Source: a bacterium (GTDB lineage: Bacteria > Actinomycetota > Acidimicrobiia > Acidimicrobiales > Bin134). Taken from it: 64,000 nt of DNA. The position numbers were made by a program, and so were the translations under genes. The DNA is taken from positions 1 to 64,000 of the forward strand of contig JAPPMA010000032.1 of the NCBI GenBank assembly GCA_028819295.1. The letters run 5' to 3'. Shown here in pieces: positions 49,008-57,233 of this stretch. Numbering within the stretch: position 1 is the stretch's first letter; each line of letters starts with the position of its first letter. The notes beneath the pieces are model-generated. The model saw nothing but the letters and a program-made list of their open reading frames with translations. It ran no database searches and was not told the DNA's origin.

Positions 49008-51203
49008 TCAGTTGAACACTCCGGGGCAGTGAGTCCTGACCGCTTGGTCTCGGTTGAACTGTCTGGCCAGCGCATTTTGGCAGGCGGCGGACCGGCAGGT
49101 TTCTAGGCGCTCCAGCTCTTGGCGGATCGGGGTCCACCCCGACCACAGCGACTCTTGGGCCTGGGCCTCTGCGACGGTGAACGGCTCGGCGGTGTTCCAA
49201 GGCGCGTCGGGCAGTGTCCACCCCAGCGCAACGAGCACCCGCGCCCAGTTGCCGGCGTAGCCGGGCCGGTTCTTGTTGTTGTCGTGGTATCGCTTGACGG
49301 TGCCGGCGATGTTGCCGCGGGCGGTGCAGACTTGGGGTGTCGGCTGGTTTCGGGAGTAGTCGGTGACGGGGTCGGCCCGCTCCGGCCACGGCGTCGGGGC
49401 CGGTGTCGGCTCGGGGTCCGGCTCCGGCGGGGGGGCGGGCATGGTGATCTGAAGCGACGGGCCTTGATCGCCGTGGCCGCTGCCCAAATGGTGGGTGACG
49501 GTCCATGAGCTGGGGGCGTTGAACCGCGGGTAGCCGTCGTCGTGGTAGCGGTAGACCTCGAAGGTCTTGGGCTGGTTCCAGTCCGAAGAGTTGAACGAAG
49601 TCCAAGCGGCCTGGTGGTTGTGGCCCGACGGCGCCCGCCTCTGGTCGCGGCACCGCCACAAGCACACGCCCAGCGCCCTCTGCGCGTTGGCCGAAGCGGG
49701 CGGGAGCGAAACCCGCGCGTATACCGACACCGGCCCGCCCGGATCGCCGTTCAGCCTCACCGTGTAGGAGACGGCATCGCCCTCTAACAGCGTCGCGGAC
49801 GACTTAGACACGATGATGGCCTCGTCGTTGTCAAGAATCCGCACCGTGACCGACCCCGCGCTCTGAGACACCCGGTAGCCGTCGCCCGGCAGCAGCTCCA
49901 CGGTGATCTGCCCGTCGGGCTCCCAGGCGCCGTCGTCGACGGTGCTGAAAGACGCGTTGGTGTTGGTCCAGGTGCGCTCGCCCAGCAACCCGCTTTGCGC
50001 TGGTAGCACAAAATCTCCCTGTTGTGACACGCGGACGTTGACCGGCCCGGTGAACCCCTCGGGGCGCACTAGCCGAAACGCTGCGGACTGCCCCTCGGTT
50101 CTGTCGCTGGCGAATGCGGCGACGCTGACCACGGGCCGGTCATCGACTTCGGCTCGGGGCGCCACGACCACGGGCACGCTGAGCCGCCCCCTGGTCGATC
50201 CGCTGTCGGACATCGCCACTCTCCCCGCGGCCGACGGGGCGCCGACGCTGAACGTGAGCGCCGTCGCCTGCTGGGTGACGTTGTTGTCGCCGTCGCGCCG
50301 CTCGCGCACCGCCCCCAAAAGCCAGTGCTGCGCGTACAGCCTCGCGTTCTGGTGGCCGCTGCTGGCAAGGCTCACGCCGCCCGACAAGCTGAGCCGCGTC
50401 CACTGAGGCCCGTCGGCGGTGAACGTCAAAGTGAACTCGCCGCCCTCGGTCACCATCGGGACACAAGCGTTCCGCCCCGCATACGGGGCGTGCTGCTGGT
50501 GGTTGGCAGCCGGGCCGACATAGCGCACCGTGTACGCCACGCCGTCGCGGCGGGAGCCGGTGAAGGTCAGCGCCTGCTCGCCGCTGCAATCCACAAGCCC
50601 CGGAGTCCCGCCCCCCACCGGCGTGCCCGCTTTGCTGACACCGACAGCCCTGAACTTCAGCGTCGCCGAAGGGTTGCTGTTCCAAGTGGAAGCGGTGACG
50701 GAGTAGGTTCTGAAATAAGTACCGTCGGTGATGCTCCAGCCGGGCAGGCCCCCGGAGTCCTCGCCGCCCGAAGTCGTGGCGCGAATACCCGCCACAGACC
50801 TGTTAGCGCCCATGTCGATCACCAGGAAATAGTTGGTGGTCGCCGCCAGGTCGATGCCGGTGCTCGTGAACGTGAGCACCTGGTCGGAGTTGGAGACGGG
50901 GAAGCTGGAGGGGTTGGTCAGGGTGCCCAGCGAGCCGCCCGGAAACCCGCCCGACGACGAGTGGATGCTGGCGGTCAGATCCGAACTTGAGAAGTCGTTA
51001 GTGATATCGGAGAACTCCAATTCGACGCTGCGGAGGCTGTAGCCCGCGCTGTTGGCGCCGGTCGTGAACCCCTGGGCGTAGTCATTGCCCAAAGACGCGT
51101 GGGGTCCGTCTGACTGGCCCAAATTGCCGGTGAAGGTCAGCGCCGACTGCGCCAAAAGCGGCGACGCCGCCCCCAAACCGGCCGCGGCCACAGCCACAAC
51201 CAC
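49008..51203 (-). CDS. Large secreted beta-rich protein
   Basis: From GTG 51203 the 731-residue protein has a hydrophobic signal region (VVAVAAAGLGAASPLLAQS). A choice-of-anchor-like domain follows (YAQGFTTGANSAGYSLRSVE; SFPVSNSDQVLTFTSTGIDL), and later Calx-beta-like repeats (SVAAFASDRTEGQSAAFRLV; SVTVRILDNDEAIIVSKSSA). A Pro/Glu-rich linker leads to a Cys-containing C-terminal domain (AGNWARVLVALGW...CRSAACQNALARQFNRDQAV). It is probably extracellular and adhesive; no enzymatic motif was seen. Confidence 0.7.
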   Translation of the reverse strand: MVVAVAAAGLGAASPLLAQSALTFTGNLGQSDGPHASLGNDYAQGFTTGANSAGYSLRSVELEFSDITNDFSSSDLTASIHSSSGGFPGGSLGTLTNPSSFPVSNSDQVLTFTSTGIDLAATTNYFLVIDMGANRSVAGIRATTSGGEDSGGLPGWSITDGTYFRTYSVTASTWNSNPSATLKFRAVGVSKAGTPVGGGTPGLVDCSGEQALTFTGSRRDGVAYTVRYVGPAANHQQHAPYAGRNACVPMVTEGGEFTLTFTADGPQWTRLSLSGGVSLASSGHQNARLYAQHWLLGAVRERRDGDNNVTQQATALTFSVGAPSAAGRVAMSDSGSTRGRLSVPVVVAPRAEVDDRPVVSVAAFASDRTEGQSAAFRLVRPEGFTGPVNVRVSQQGDFVLPAQSGLLGERTWTNTNASFSTVDDGAWEPDGQITVELLPGDGYRVSQSAGSVTVRILDNDEAIIVSKSSATLLEGDAVSYTVRLNGDPGGPVSVYARVSLPPASANAQRALGVCLWRCRDQRRAPSGHNHQAAWTSFNSSDWNQPKTFEVYRYHDDGYPRFNAPSSWTVTHHLGSGHGDQGPSLQITMPAPPPEPDPEPTPAPTPWPERADPVTDYSRNQPTPQVCTARGNIAGTVKRYHDNNKNRPGYAGNWARVLVALGWTLPDAPWNTAEPFTVAEAQAQESLWSGWTPIRQELERLETCRSAACQNALARQFNRDQAVRTHCPGVFN

Positions 51204-51705
51204 CAGCGCGACGAAAACAGCTCTGAGCCCTCGCCTGCCCCTAACTAGGTGGGGGGGGGTTCACAGCACACACCAGCACAGACCGCGCTGCGCCCACCGC
51301 GTCCGAGCCCGCCCCCGCGGAAACCCCGCCCATGCCCACGCCTGTTCCTGCCGTCATTGCTTGCTCCCGTCTCGCGCACGTCTCGCGCACCAAGCGCACA
51401 TCAACCTGCGCGCATCCTACCACTCCGCGAACAGCACCCATTAACCCAAGCCCCCACCCCTGCCCCCGCAAGCCCGCGACCGAGCCGGCGGCGAGGACGC
51501 CGCGGCCGGCCGCAGCGGTTCGCGGGCGAGGCCATCGCCGACGTGCTGACGGGTGAATCTGTCACCGAGTCCCAGTAGCGTCGTCGCCGGTCGCGGCTCC
51601 GTACCAAGCCGTCCAAGCATCCACCACCGGGCGAGGTGCGACATGGGATCATTCCCAAGGGAGGCCGATCGCAGGCTCCCGTTCAGCATCGGCGAAGGAG
51701 GACTT
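51204..51705. other. 500-bp region without a supported gene
   Basis: It contains a run of nine G at 51251-51259, about 48 bp before the start of the secreted-protein gene (a C9 tract on its coding strand), in promoter or leader territory. The rest is GC-rich with no convincing frame. The methyltransferase frame is open upstream of 51706, but that part is probably untranslated. Confidence 0.5.
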
Positions 51706-52728
51706 GTGTCTGCTGCCAGAGATGACAGCCAACTCTGGTCGGTACACAGGGGAGACGCGCTCGACGCCTATGCCGTGTGGCCATCCCCCTCGGCCATAAT
51801 TTCGGATGGCGCATATGGGGTGGGGGGATTCCCCGGCGATCCGCGGACACCAGAAGATCTGGCCGAATGGTATGCACCCCATGTAGAGGCTTGGTCCAAG
51901 CACTCACTGCCATCTTCGACGCTGTGGTTTTGGAATACTGAGATCGGCTGGGCCACAGTTCATCCAGTCTTGGCTGAATTCGGCTGGGACTATGTTCAAA
52001 CGATCGTGTGGGACAAGGGCATCGGGCACATCGCAGGCAATGTGAATGGGGACACCATCCGCCGCTTTCCGGTGGTAACCGAGGTTTGCGTACTCTATCG
52101 ACGTCGCTTGGAATTCCCGACGCGAGATGGCGTGATGACGGCTCGGCAGTGGCTGCGGTATGAGTGGCAGCGGGCGGGTTTGCGCCTTCATCGGGCAAAT
52201 GAGGCGTGTGGGGTGGCGAACGCCGCCACACGCAAGTACCTCACCCAAGACTGGCTCTGGTATTTTCCACCACCTGACATGATGGAACGCCTGGTGTGCT
52301 ACGCCAACGAGCATGGTATTGCGGCTGGTGCCCCCTACTACTCCCTAGACGGTGTCGCGCCGGTCACGGCAGGGGAGTGGGCTGGGATGCGAGACCAGTG
52401 GAATCACACGCATGGCCTCACAAACGTGTGGTCAGCACCGCCGTTGAACGGGCAGGAGCGCTACAAGGGCAACGGGGTTCGCTCGGCGCCGCGCGTGTAC
52501 AAGCCTGGTCGCAACGCCGCTGTCCACCTCAATCAGAAGCCACTGGAGTTCATGCGCCGAATCATCAAGGCTGCTACCGAGCCAGGCGACGCCGTTTGGG
52601 AGCCCTTTGGGGGGCTGTGCAGCGCGGTTGTGGCTGCGGTGGAGGCCGGGCGACGCGGCTACGCAGCGGAGACGGTGGACCACTTTGCCGACCTGGCCAT
52701 TGAACGCCTCAGATCTGCTGAATCCTGA
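51706..52728 (+). CDS. Type II DNA methyltransferase (N6_N4_Mtase)
   Basis: GTG 51706 was chosen because AAGGAGGA lies directly upstream. The 340-residue protein has motif IV as SDGAYGVGGFPGD (a variant of S/DPPY, as in AvaI-type enzymes) near residue 30. The SAM-binding motif is in the C-terminal part, NQKPLEFMRRIIKAATEPGD followed by WEPFGGLCSAVVAA. Order of motifs is beta-class. It should methylate adenine-N6 or cytosine-N4 in the site cut by the endonuclease encoded 16 bp downstream. Confidence 0.85.
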   Translation: MSAARDDSQLWSVHRGDALDAYAVWPSPSAIISDGAYGVGGFPGDPRTPEDLAEWYAPHVEAWSKHSLPSSTLWFWNTEIGWATVHPVLAEFGWDYVQTIVWDKGIGHIAGNVNGDTIRRFPVVTEVCVLYRRRLEFPTRDGVMTARQWLRYEWQRAGLRLHRANEACGVANAATRKYLTQDWLWYFPPPDMMERLVCYANEHGIAAGAPYYSLDGVAPVTAGEWAGMRDQWNHTHGLTNVWSAPPLNGQERYKGNGVRSAPRVYKPGRNAAVHLNQKPLEFMRRIIKAATEPGDAVWEPFGGLCSAVVAAVEAGRRGYAAETVDHFADLAIERLRSAES

Positions 52729-52744
52729 CTACGCTCCAAGCTCG

Positions 52745-53545
52745 ATGAACAACCCGCCGACGCACCAAGTGGAGGTGCCTGCCCCAGAGCCTCCTCTCCT
52801 TGACCCGAACGACCCTCGGACCAAGCTGCGCGACCGCGTTCAAGGCGCCTTGCTGGCCTTGCCCGGCTATTTCGATTCGACCACCAACATCGAAGGGCTG
52901 GCTGCCACCGATCTGTTCTCCTTGAACACAGTGCTCGGAGCAACCATCGAAGTGCAGGTGGTGCAAACACTCAATCGAATGCGCGACGTCTGGGATCCAA
53001 ACGACGAATGGGCTCTGTACCGCTTTGACCGCCAAGCGCAGACATTTCCTGATGTGCTGTTCCGACGCAGGAACAGCTCTGGTGGACACGAGACTGCCCT
53101 CGGGGTTGAGTTGAAAGGCTGGTACATGCTGGCCAAAGAGCGCGAGCCCAGCTTTCGGTACCGTGTGACGCCGGGTGCTTGTACGGATTGGGATCTGCTG
53201 GTGGTGGTGCCATGGCATCTCTCCAACGTGCTTTCCGGAGTCCCTCGGGTTTCTACCCCGGCTTGCTGGTCGGCCAGGCATGTTGCTGACTACCGAAATC
53301 ACTGGTGGCGTCACATTCGCGAAACCGAGCAAGATCCCTCCATTGAATCACCCGCCCACGCTTCTCCATACATGGGCCGGGACAACACCTCCGACAAGCC
53401 TGCAAATGACGGTGGGGGAAATTTCGGACGAATCGCCCGTACTGGCATCATGGATGACTGGGTCCAAGAGATACTCGCAGATCCTTTGGCCGGCATCCCT
53501 GTTGATGCCTGGATCAGTTTTCTGAAGCAGCACGAGGCTAAGTAG
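52745..53545 (+). CDS. Type II restriction endonuclease, PD-(D/E)XK fold
   Basis: The 266-residue protein shows FPDVLFRR (Asp, residues ~101-108) followed by LGVELKGWYML (ExK), a complete PD...ELK nuclease core. EGLAATDLFSLNTVLGATIE provides the N-terminal acidic helix. Position immediately after a type II methyltransferase supports a restriction role. The recognition site cannot be read; the methyltransferase motif is reminiscent of AvaI-type systems. No strong ribosome site precedes the ATG at 52745. Confidence 0.8.
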   Translation: MNNPPTHQVEVPAPEPPLLDPNDPRTKLRDRVQGALLALPGYFDSTTNIEGLAATDLFSLNTVLGATIEVQVVQTLNRMRDVWDPNDEWALYRFDRQAQTFPDVLFRRRNSSGGHETALGVELKGWYMLAKEREPSFRYRVTPGACTDWDLLVVVPWHLSNVLSGVPRVSTPACWSARHVADYRNHWWRHIRETEQDPSIESPAHASPYMGRDNTSDKPANDGGGNFGRIARTGIMDDWVQEILADPLAGIPVDAWISFLKQHEAK

Positions 53546-53689
53546 CAATTGTCAGCGTGAATGGATGTGGGAAGTGCAATGATCGAGAAGTTGTCGCACA
53601 AGCGGGCGCCGATGAGCGGGCACCACCAGCAGGAGCTCGACGAGTTGCGTCGGCTGGCCTGCGACGCAGAAATCCTACCGATGATCTTC

Positions 53690-53900
53690 GCAGCCGGCGG
53701 GCAACCCAGCCCACCACCATGGCGTCGTATTGGGCCTGTGTGCAGCACTACTCCGGCGGCGAACCGCTCCCCGATCTGATCCCGCAGCCAGTTCAGGTGC
53801 CGGGCATCGAGGGAACCCCGCCCGGCACAGCCATGTCGAGGTAGTCCCGCAGATTTGCGCCATCGGAAGGGGGCGAGCCCATTTCGCCTCTCGCATGGGC
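53690..53900 (-). pseudogene. Decayed DUF4143/AAA ATPase fragments
   Basis: On the minus strand, GANLRDYLDMAV (middle of the family, the RDYLD motif) is followed after a frameshift by LDARHLNWLRDQIGERFAAG and VVLHTGP (the C-terminal nuclease-like part). The central portion is missing. This is a broken relative of the ATPase encoded at 53979-55253. The remaining gap (53546-53690 and 53900-53978) holds no supported gene. Confidence 0.65.
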
Positions 53901-53978
53901 AGGAGCCGGGCGACGATCTGGAGGGAGAAGAAGCGCTGCGGGCCGGCGCAGTCGATGGTCACCCCCACCGTCCGCAAC

Positions 53979-55253
53979 CTAAGCGCCGAGCAGCGCTGCG
54001 GGGATGACTCCGATGCCGTCTCGGCGGCGGTAGGCCTCGTTGCCGGTGCTGATGACTGCGGCGTCGAGCAGGTTGTCGCCGATCCGGTCCGTCAGCCAGC
54101 GCAGGTGCCGGACGTCGTCGTCGACGACGGCGGCAGCGAGCTTGACTTCCAGCGCGACGACGTTGCCGTCGCGTCGTTCGACGATCAGGTCCACTTCCTG
54201 TTCGCCGCCGCGGGTGCGCAGATGTGAGACGCGCGCTCGCGAGGCTTGCGCGTAGACGCGCACCGACTGGGCCACGAGCGACTCGAACAGGTGGCCCAGC
54301 AGCGTGCCGTCGCGTTGGGTCGCCTGCGGTGTGGCTACGCCGTCGAGCAGGGCCTCGGCATTGATGCCCAAGCTGCTCATGGCGAGCGCGGGGTCGGCGA
54401 GATGGTGCTTGGGCGATGCCGCCAAGCGGCGCAGGCGGCTGCGGGTGGGCAGCCAGGCCGGCAGTTCCTCGACAATCCACATTTGTTCCATGACGCGCCG
54501 GTATGCGGCGACGGTAGCCATCGACGGCGGGTCGCCGGCGCCCGGTGTGGCGGCGTCGCGTATCGAGGTGTAGGCGGCGGTCGTTGCGGTTGCGGCGGCG
54601 AATGCTTCCAGCCAGCGTCGCAGCGATGCGCGGTCTCGCACGCCGGTGCCGAGCTCGTCGATGTCGTGCTCCACAACACGGTCGAGGTAGCTGCCGATCT
54701 GGCGTTCCCGCAGGCCCCGGTCGAGTTCGCGGATGGCGGGAAAGCCTGACCGCTCGATCTCCAGCGCATAGTCGGAGAGCTTCATGGCCGAGCGGCCTGC
54801 CAATGGGGGCCGGCTGCCGCTCAGCAGTTCGGCCAGGCTGACCGTCGGTTCTGTGATGCCTCGTTCTGCCAGTGACATCGGGCGCATCCGCAGCGTGACG
54901 ATACGGCCGGCGCCCGAGTGCGTCGGCCGCGTCGCCGGAGCGGCTGAGCCGGTGAGCAGGAAGCGCGCCGTGCCAGGATCAGCGTCGACACGGCGCCGGA
55001 CCATGTCCCACGAGTCGGGATAGCGCTGCCATTCGTCGATCAGAATCGGGGGGCGGCCAGCGAGCAGGCGCTCGGGATCGCCCCGCACGACGGCCAGTTG
55101 CCTGCCGTCGTCGAGTCGGTGAACCGTGCGAGCACGCCGCAGGGCCGTCTCAGTCTTGCCCACAGCACGCGGCCCCTCGATGACCACCGCAGGCAGGCCG
55201 CCGGCGAGCATGTCCAGCTCCGTGTCCACGATGCGAGGCAGATATGCATCCAC
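53979..55253 (-). CDS. AAA ATPase with DUF4143 domain
   Basis: The 424-residue protein has Walker A VVIEGPRAVGKTETAL (residues ~23-38), Walker B ILIDEWQRYPDSW, sensor-like FLLTGSA, a winged-helix middle (YLDRVVEHDIDELG), and a C-terminal PD-(D/E)XK-like domain with EQEVDLIVER and VVALEVKLA. Such COG1373 proteins are widespread, often mobile and of unknown function. Three direct repeats with a 23-bp period lie 17 bp before the start codon, suggesting autoregulation. Confidence 0.85.
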   Translation of the reverse strand: MDAYLPRIVDTELDMLAGGLPAVVIEGPRAVGKTETALRRARTVHRLDDGRQLAVVRGDPERLLAGRPPILIDEWQRYPDSWDMVRRRVDADPGTARFLLTGSAAPATRPTHSGAGRIVTLRMRPMSLAERGITEPTVSLAELLSGSRPPLAGRSAMKLSDYALEIERSGFPAIRELDRGLRERQIGSYLDRVVEHDIDELGTGVRDRASLRRWLEAFAAATATTAAYTSIRDAATPGAGDPPSMATVAAYRRVMEQMWIVEELPAWLPTRSRLRRLAASPKHHLADPALAMSSLGINAEALLDGVATPQATQRDGTLLGHLFESLVAQSVRVYAQASRARVSHLRTRGGEQEVDLIVERRDGNVVALEVKLAAAVVDDDVRHLRWLTDRIGDNLLDAAVISTGNEAYRRRDGIGVIPAALLGA

Positions 55254-55269
55254 GCTGGCAAGTCTACGT

Positions 55270-55324
55270 ATCGGACGGCTCGAACTATGCGAATCGGACG
55301 GTCCCAGCTATATGGATCGGACAG
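55270..55324. repeat. Three iterons, 23-bp period, upstream of the DUF4143 ATPase gene
   Basis: ATCGGACGG occurs at 55270-55278 and 55293-55301, and ATCGGACAG at 55316-55324. The period is exactly 23 bp, about two helical turns, so a protein could bind all three on one face. They begin 17 bp before the start of the minus-strand ATPase gene. Confidence 0.7.
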
Positions 55325-55495
55325 TATGGCTGCGAAGCGGGCCGCGTTCTTGGAGGTATCGGATCGGCTGCGGCAGACGCGGTCGCCCCGACCGAGCATC
55401 GCGAGTCCATCCTGACGCCGGCCGACTGCACACGGACACGGTAACGGGCCACCCTGCTTCAACAACTCGAGCCGGCGCGGTAGCGGGTGCGCCGG

Positions 55496-55621
55496 TTAGG
55501 ACCACAGGGTGCTGATGGGAAGGGCCCATAATGCCCGCGGCCCGACTATCGACACGGCGGGAAGCTCAGCGAGATACTCGGCGATGAGTGGATCTACCAA
55601 CCGCTTGCGGTAAGTGCTCAC
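55496..55621 (-). pseudogene. Internally deleted DUF4143 ATPase relic (41 codons)
   Basis: GTG at 55621 starts a frame reading STYRKRLVDPLIAEYLAELP, then AVSIVGPRA, the usual N-terminus up to the Walker A loop of these ATPases. It continues directly into LWALPISTLWS and TAA, the usual C-terminus. About 380 residues between are gone, yet the junction is in frame. Three iterons lie 15 bp upstream. Confidence 0.7.
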
Positions 55622-55635
55622 CGCACCATACTACC

Positions 55636-55695
55636 GATTTTCGACACCCAGGAATGCTGATTTTCGACACCCTATGATGTCGGTTTTCGACACCC
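55636..55695. repeat. Three iterons, 23-bp period, upstream of the deleted ATPase relic
   Basis: GATTTTCGACACCC occurs at 55636-55649 and 55659-55672, and GGTTTTCGACACCC at 55682-55695, with a period of exactly 23 bp. The sequence differs from the 55270-55324 set, but number, period and distance to the start codon are the same. Confidence 0.75.
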
Positions 55696-55765
55696 AAGAC
55701 ACCCCGTTGCCGACAGCACATGAGTCGACACCACTGAGCTTCCCATCCCAGATTTCCGCGAAGGC

Positions 55766-56233
55766 TCAATAAAGGTTCAGACGACCATCCTCGAACCGGG
55801 CCGCCATTTCGATCTGAGCACCTCCGACTCCTTCATCGCGCACGCCTCCATCAAGGGTGCCGTCGGCAAACATGTCGTGAATGATTCCAGCCGCGGTGAT
55901 TACCACTCGGTTGCCCGCCTGCTCATTGCGCTCGATGTGGCCCTTCAGCGGTCTCCGGTACACCTGCCACACCCCGCGTAGGTCAGGGGCGCCGTCGGAC
56001 AGCGGCTCGTCGCAACCGGCCAGCACCAGCGGCGGCCACTCCCGCCACCGACCGGGGGGCGTTCGGACAATCGGCAAGTCGACCGCCTTGGTGGTCGCCG
56101 ACTCGAGATTCGCCGCCAACTCCGGCAGGAGGTAGTGCTCGCTTCCGACCGGGGGCTGGGGCGGCTGACGCCGCACACGAAGCGGTGCCGCCGCCATTGA
56201 ACCCAGAGCCTTCACCACATCGCCTATTCGCAT
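55766..56233 (-). CDS. Hypothetical protein with lipocalin-like tail
   Basis: The 155-residue protein has a central segment WPPLVLAGCDEPLSDGAPDLRG, followed by GVWQVYRRPLKGHIERNEQA and VVITAAGIIHDMFADGTLDGG. It is predominantly beta in the C-terminal half, like small lipocalin-type barrels described in actinobacteria as hypothetical proteins. No signal peptide, catalytic motif or clear partner was seen. Confidence 0.55.
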   Translation of the reverse strand: MRIGDVVKALGSMAAAPLRVRRQPPQPPVGSEHYLLPELAANLESATTKAVDLPIVRTPPGRWREWPPLVLAGCDEPLSDGAPDLRGVWQVYRRPLKGHIERNEQAGNRVVITAAGIIHDMFADGTLDGGVRDEGVGGAQIEMAARFEDGRLNLY

Positions 56234-56298
56234 CGCCGACTCCCCAAATCAATCGCGTTCAACACTGGCATTAGATATTGGCATCAATACTGGCCGAG

Positions 56299-56385
56299 GT
56301 GGGCGGCGATCGCGACGGCAACCCCAGTGTCGCTGTCGAAGTGCTCTGGCATCTGTGGGAGAACCGGGTTAGAGGGCTGCGTCGA
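56299..56385 (+). pseudogene. PEP carboxylase fragment
   Basis: The 33 bases at 56299-56331 match 57990-58022 of the downstream ppc gene at 31 positions. They encode VGGDRDGNPSV, the PEPC-specific GGDRDGNP motif. The frame continues EVLWHLWENRVRGLRRC, aligning loosely with EVLAFQRGRALRLL of ppc. No upstream or downstream ppc-like sequence is attached, so this is a relic. Confidence 0.5.
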
Positions 56386-56785
56386 TGCACTGCACCGGGC
56401 CGTCCCAGGCCAGCATGTCTCTGTCCAAGGTGAGCAGCGGGCACTCCTGGACAAGCGCGGTGGCCAGGATGAACCGGTCTGCGGTGTCATTGGTGGCCAG
56501 TCCCAGTTCCCCCAGTCGAGCGGCCTGCTCCGCTTCCAGCGACCCAAGAGGCAGGTCTCTGATCCCCGCGGCTGCCATTCGCAGCCGGAGAAGAGTCACG
56601 TTGGCCTCTACGGCCAACCGCCGTTTGGCTTGCAGCAGGGCCAGTTCCCAGTAGGTGATGGCGCTGACCACTGCCTCGCCTCGTCGAGACGCACGGTCAA
56701 CGCGTTGGATGGTCTGGGCCCCGAGTTTGCCGTCAGCCAGCCCCCAGCAGAAGCGGAGCACCACGTTTGTATCGAGTAGCAGCAT
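56369..56785 (-). CDS. VapC-type PIN toxin
   Basis: The 138-residue protein begins MLLLDTNVVLRFCWG (D5). It has E47 in AITYWELALL and NDTADRFILATALVQ (Asp99/Asp102 region) with TLDRDMLAW at the end, the standard PIN order. Its ATG overlaps the antitoxin stop by one base (TGATG). A metal-dependent RNase toxin of the Phd-paired class is expected. Confidence 0.85.
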   Translation of the reverse strand: MLLLDTNVVLRFCWGLADGKLGAQTIQRVDRASRRGEAVVSAITYWELALLQAKRRLAVEANVTLLRLRMAAAGIRDLPLGSLEAEQAARLGELGLATNDTADRFILATALVQECPLLTLDRDMLAWDGPVQCIDAAL

Positions 56786-57126
56786 CAGCCATCAGGCTCA
56801 GACGGGCCGACAACGAGGCTGGGCTCTTTCTCGTCCCAGCTAGCGAGGATCTCGTTGACCACCTCCTCATGGCTGGGCGATACGTCCGCTTCGTCGAAAT
56901 CGAACCCATCGGGTAGCGAGATGATGTCCCGGCAAAAGCCGAATAGCGACCCGGAGTATTCGGCGAGGGATGATCGGGGTGGTCGAACCTCAGCCACTGG
57001 CCGCCCGTTCTTGGTTATGACGATTTCTTGACCGTCCCTCACCGCCTCCAAGAGCGGGCCGCAATTGGCCCGGAACTCGCTGACCGGCACAGTGACCGCT
57101 GAAACGGGATCTTTGGCAAGCGCCAT
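56785..57126 (-). CDS. Phd/YefM-type antitoxin
   Basis: The 113-residue protein has VTVPVSEFRANCGPLLEAVR and EIVITKNGRPVAEVRPP, the Phd fold, and an acidic C-terminus with FDEADVSPSHEEV. A palindrome (57155-57170) lies 29 bp before its start and is a likely autoregulatory operator. It is divergent from ppc. Confidence 0.85.
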   Translation of the reverse strand: MALAKDPVSAVTVPVSEFRANCGPLLEAVRDGQEIVITKNGRPVAEVRPPRSSLAEYSGSLFGFCRDIISLPDGFDFDEADVSPSHEEVVNEILASWDEKEPSLVVGPSEPDG

Positions 57127-57154
57127 TGGGTCAGGCTAGCTGCTTTGCTAATTA

Positions 57155-57170
57155 TGTACAACAACGTACA
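57155..57170. promoter_or_regulatory. Palindrome between Phd antitoxin and ppc genes
   Basis: TGTAC-AACAAC-GTACA is a perfect 5+5 inverted repeat in an AT-rich segment. It is a candidate operator for the antitoxin and could also affect ppc. Confidence 0.5.
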
Positions 57171-57233
57171 GAATAGTTTGATGACAGAAGGTTGCACGCC
57201 TACTCCCAGTTGGTTCTCGGTACCTTGATACGT

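Noticed and set aside
53923-53938. 16-base identity GGGAGAAGAAGCGCTG with 63953-63968
   Set aside because: A match this short is expected by chance once or so in 64 kb of GC-rich DNA, and the flanks do not agree.
55270-55695. CRISPR array
   Set aside because: Repeats are only 9 and 14 bp with 9-14 bp spacers, three copies each, and no cas genes are near; they are better read as protein-binding iterons.
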